DNA from: Lautropia sp.
GTDB taxonomy: Bacteria > Pseudomonadota > Gammaproteobacteria > Burkholderiales > Burkholderiaceae_E
NCBI GenBank assembly: GCA_013813615.1
Contig: JACCRJ010000045.1
Coordinates: forward strand, 1-6,787
Reading direction: 5' to 3'
Length of the DNA: 6,787 nucleotides
Position numbers and translations under genes: made by a program. The notes below the pieces were generated by a model. The model did not search any database. It was not told where the DNA came from and was given only the letters and a program-made list of their open reading frames with translations. Numbering within the stretch: position 1 is the stretch's first letter; each line of letters begins with the position of its first letter. Below are positions 6,376-6,787 of the stretch, one piece after another.

Positions 6376-6409
6376 ATCGTCGGCGGACCGAGCCCGGTCC
6401 GCCCACGAT
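6376..6409. promoter_or_regulatory. 34-base palindrome in the divergent control region
   Basis: The arms ATCGTCGGCGGACCG (6376-6390) and CGGTCCGCCCACGAT (6395-6409) pair at 14 of 15 positions around the 4-base centre AGCC; the single mismatch is 6381 against 6404. It lies 57 to 91 bases upstream of the TRAP binding protein ATG and about 175 bases upstream of the Bug-type gene. There is no T-run on either side, so a terminator is unlikely. It may be an operator for a dimeric repressor or a hairpin in the 5' leader of the TRAP operon mRNA. No regulator gene lies within the window, so the partner is unknown. Confidence 0.55.
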
Positions 6410-6424
6410 GGAAACAGGATGGTA

Positions 6425-6469
6425 GCCGGTATGCCGGGGCCGGTGAAGTCCGTTCTGCCGGCGTACGGC
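6425..6469. repeat. Imperfect inverted repeat in the divergent control region
   Basis: The arms GCCGGTATGCCGG (6425-6437) and CCGGCGTACGGC (6458-6469) can pair over 12 positions with one bulge and one G-T wobble, leaving a 20-base loop. It starts 15 bases after the stronger palindrome. It could be a second operator-like site, a leader hairpin, or a chance pairing in GC-rich DNA. Confidence 0.3.
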
Positions 6470-6546
6470 CACGTTTTCCCGTAGACCGCGCGGCTGCTGC
6501 GTTTCCCACCTCAGTCTACCCACACGACTTCCTAAAGACCCAATTA

Positions 6547-6561
6547 ATATCTGGTGGATAT
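6547..6561. promoter_or_regulatory. AT-rich dyad ahead of the Bug-type gene
   Basis: The sequence ATATC-TGGTG-GATAT is a 5-base dyad with a 5-base centre and contains a T-N11-A arrangement (6548-6560), the minimal pattern of LysR-type regulator sites. It lies 24 bases before the Bug-type ATG within the only AT-rich patch of the control region (about 6537-6573), so this patch probably holds promoter elements. No clean -35/-10 pair could be assigned. Such short dyads also arise by chance. Confidence 0.3.
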
Positions 6562-6584
6562 CTAAGCTACATTCAAGGATCCGG

Positions 6585-6787
6585 ATGAAACTGATGACAG
6601 CCGCTCTGGGGGCCATTCTCGGCGCCACCATGACCCTCGTTTCCGCAACCGCGGTCGCGCAGGACTACCCCACCAAGCCGATCCGCCTGCTGATTCCATT
6701 CCCTCCCGGGGGCGGCACAGATTTCGTTTCTCGCATCGTCGCCGCCGCCCTCGCGGAATCGTCCAGATGGCAAGTCGTGCCGGAAAA
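6585..6787 (+). CDS. Bug/TctC-family periplasmic solute-binding protein, 5' part
   Basis: Only the first 67 codons are in the window; relatives have about 320-330 residues. Proteins of this family bind small organic acids (for example tricarboxylates, nicotinate or amino acids) in the periplasm, sometimes with a TctAB membrane partner, often as orphans. Residues 1-25 are a signal peptide (MKLMTAAL start, cleavage after AVA at 23-25). The mature part begins QDYPTKPIRLLIPFPPGGG (26-44), followed by TDFVSR, the classic ligand-loop and first-helix region of the family; RWQVVPE at the edge leads into the usual Val-x-Asn-x-Pro-Gly segment. AAGGA (6575-6579) lies 5 bases before the ATG and supports this start. 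The gene is divergent from the TRAP operon. The ligand cannot be told from this fragment. Confidence 0.93.
   Translation, partial: MKLMTAALGAILGATMTLVSATAVAQDYPTKPIRLLIPFPPGGGTDFVSRIVAAALAESSRWQVVPE

Noticed and set aside
4864..6588. 574-codon plus-strand open frame
   Set aside because: It lies antisense to the well-supported dctQ and dctP type genes. Its product is dominated by Arg, Asp, Glu and Gln, a typical shadow of a high-GC coding strand, with no motif.

Overview
This is a GC-rich stretch that reads as chromosome or a large replicon of a betaproteobacterium, most likely in the order Burkholderiales. The main reason is the Bug/TctC-type solute-binding protein at the right edge, a family greatly expanded in that order, together with an intact TRAP transport operon and an IS91-like relic. 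The genus cannot be fixed from the window alone.

Left part (1 to about 1740) is a junkyard of gene and mobile-element fragments. I see no gene in 1-490. Positions 528-749 hold the 3' end of an unidentified minus-strand gene, followed 14 bases after its stop by a good stem-loop. A short plus-strand fragment resembling plasmid/phage primase proteins lies at about 705-806. From about 931 to 1737 lies a decayed IS91-family element: its HUH transposase is frameshifted, has lost two internal segments, and ends 240 bases before a sequence resembling the oriIS end of IS91/ISCR elements. That end directly abuts a truncated gene.

Middle (about 1742-2638, plus strand): a cytosine deaminase-like amidohydrolase that has lost its first roughly 130 residues (including the expected HxH metal site), carries a -2 and then a -1 frameshift that together restore the frame, and has a changed residue next to its metal-binding Asp. 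It is a pseudogene as presented.

Right part (2689-6318, all minus strand) is an intact four-gene operon, transcribed right to left: TRAP solute-binding protein (dctP type), small permease (dctQ type), large permease (dctM type) and a class II aldolase/adducin-family enzyme whose start overlaps the dctM stop by four bases. The arrangement suggests that an organic (probably carboxylate or oxo/hydroxy) substrate is captured in the periplasm, carried in by the sodium-linked TRAP permease and acted on by the cytosolic aldolase-like enzyme. The actual substrate is not readable from the sequence.

Far right (6319-6787): a 266-base divergent control region with a strong 34-base palindrome, a second weaker inverted repeat and a small AT-rich dyad, then the start of a Bug/TctC-family periplasmic binding protein gene on the plus strand that runs off the window. 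I did not find a convincing new biological system; the most interesting points are the IS91 end/pseudogene junction, the palindrome in the dctP leader and the aldolase-like enzyme lacking the usual catalytic glutamate.
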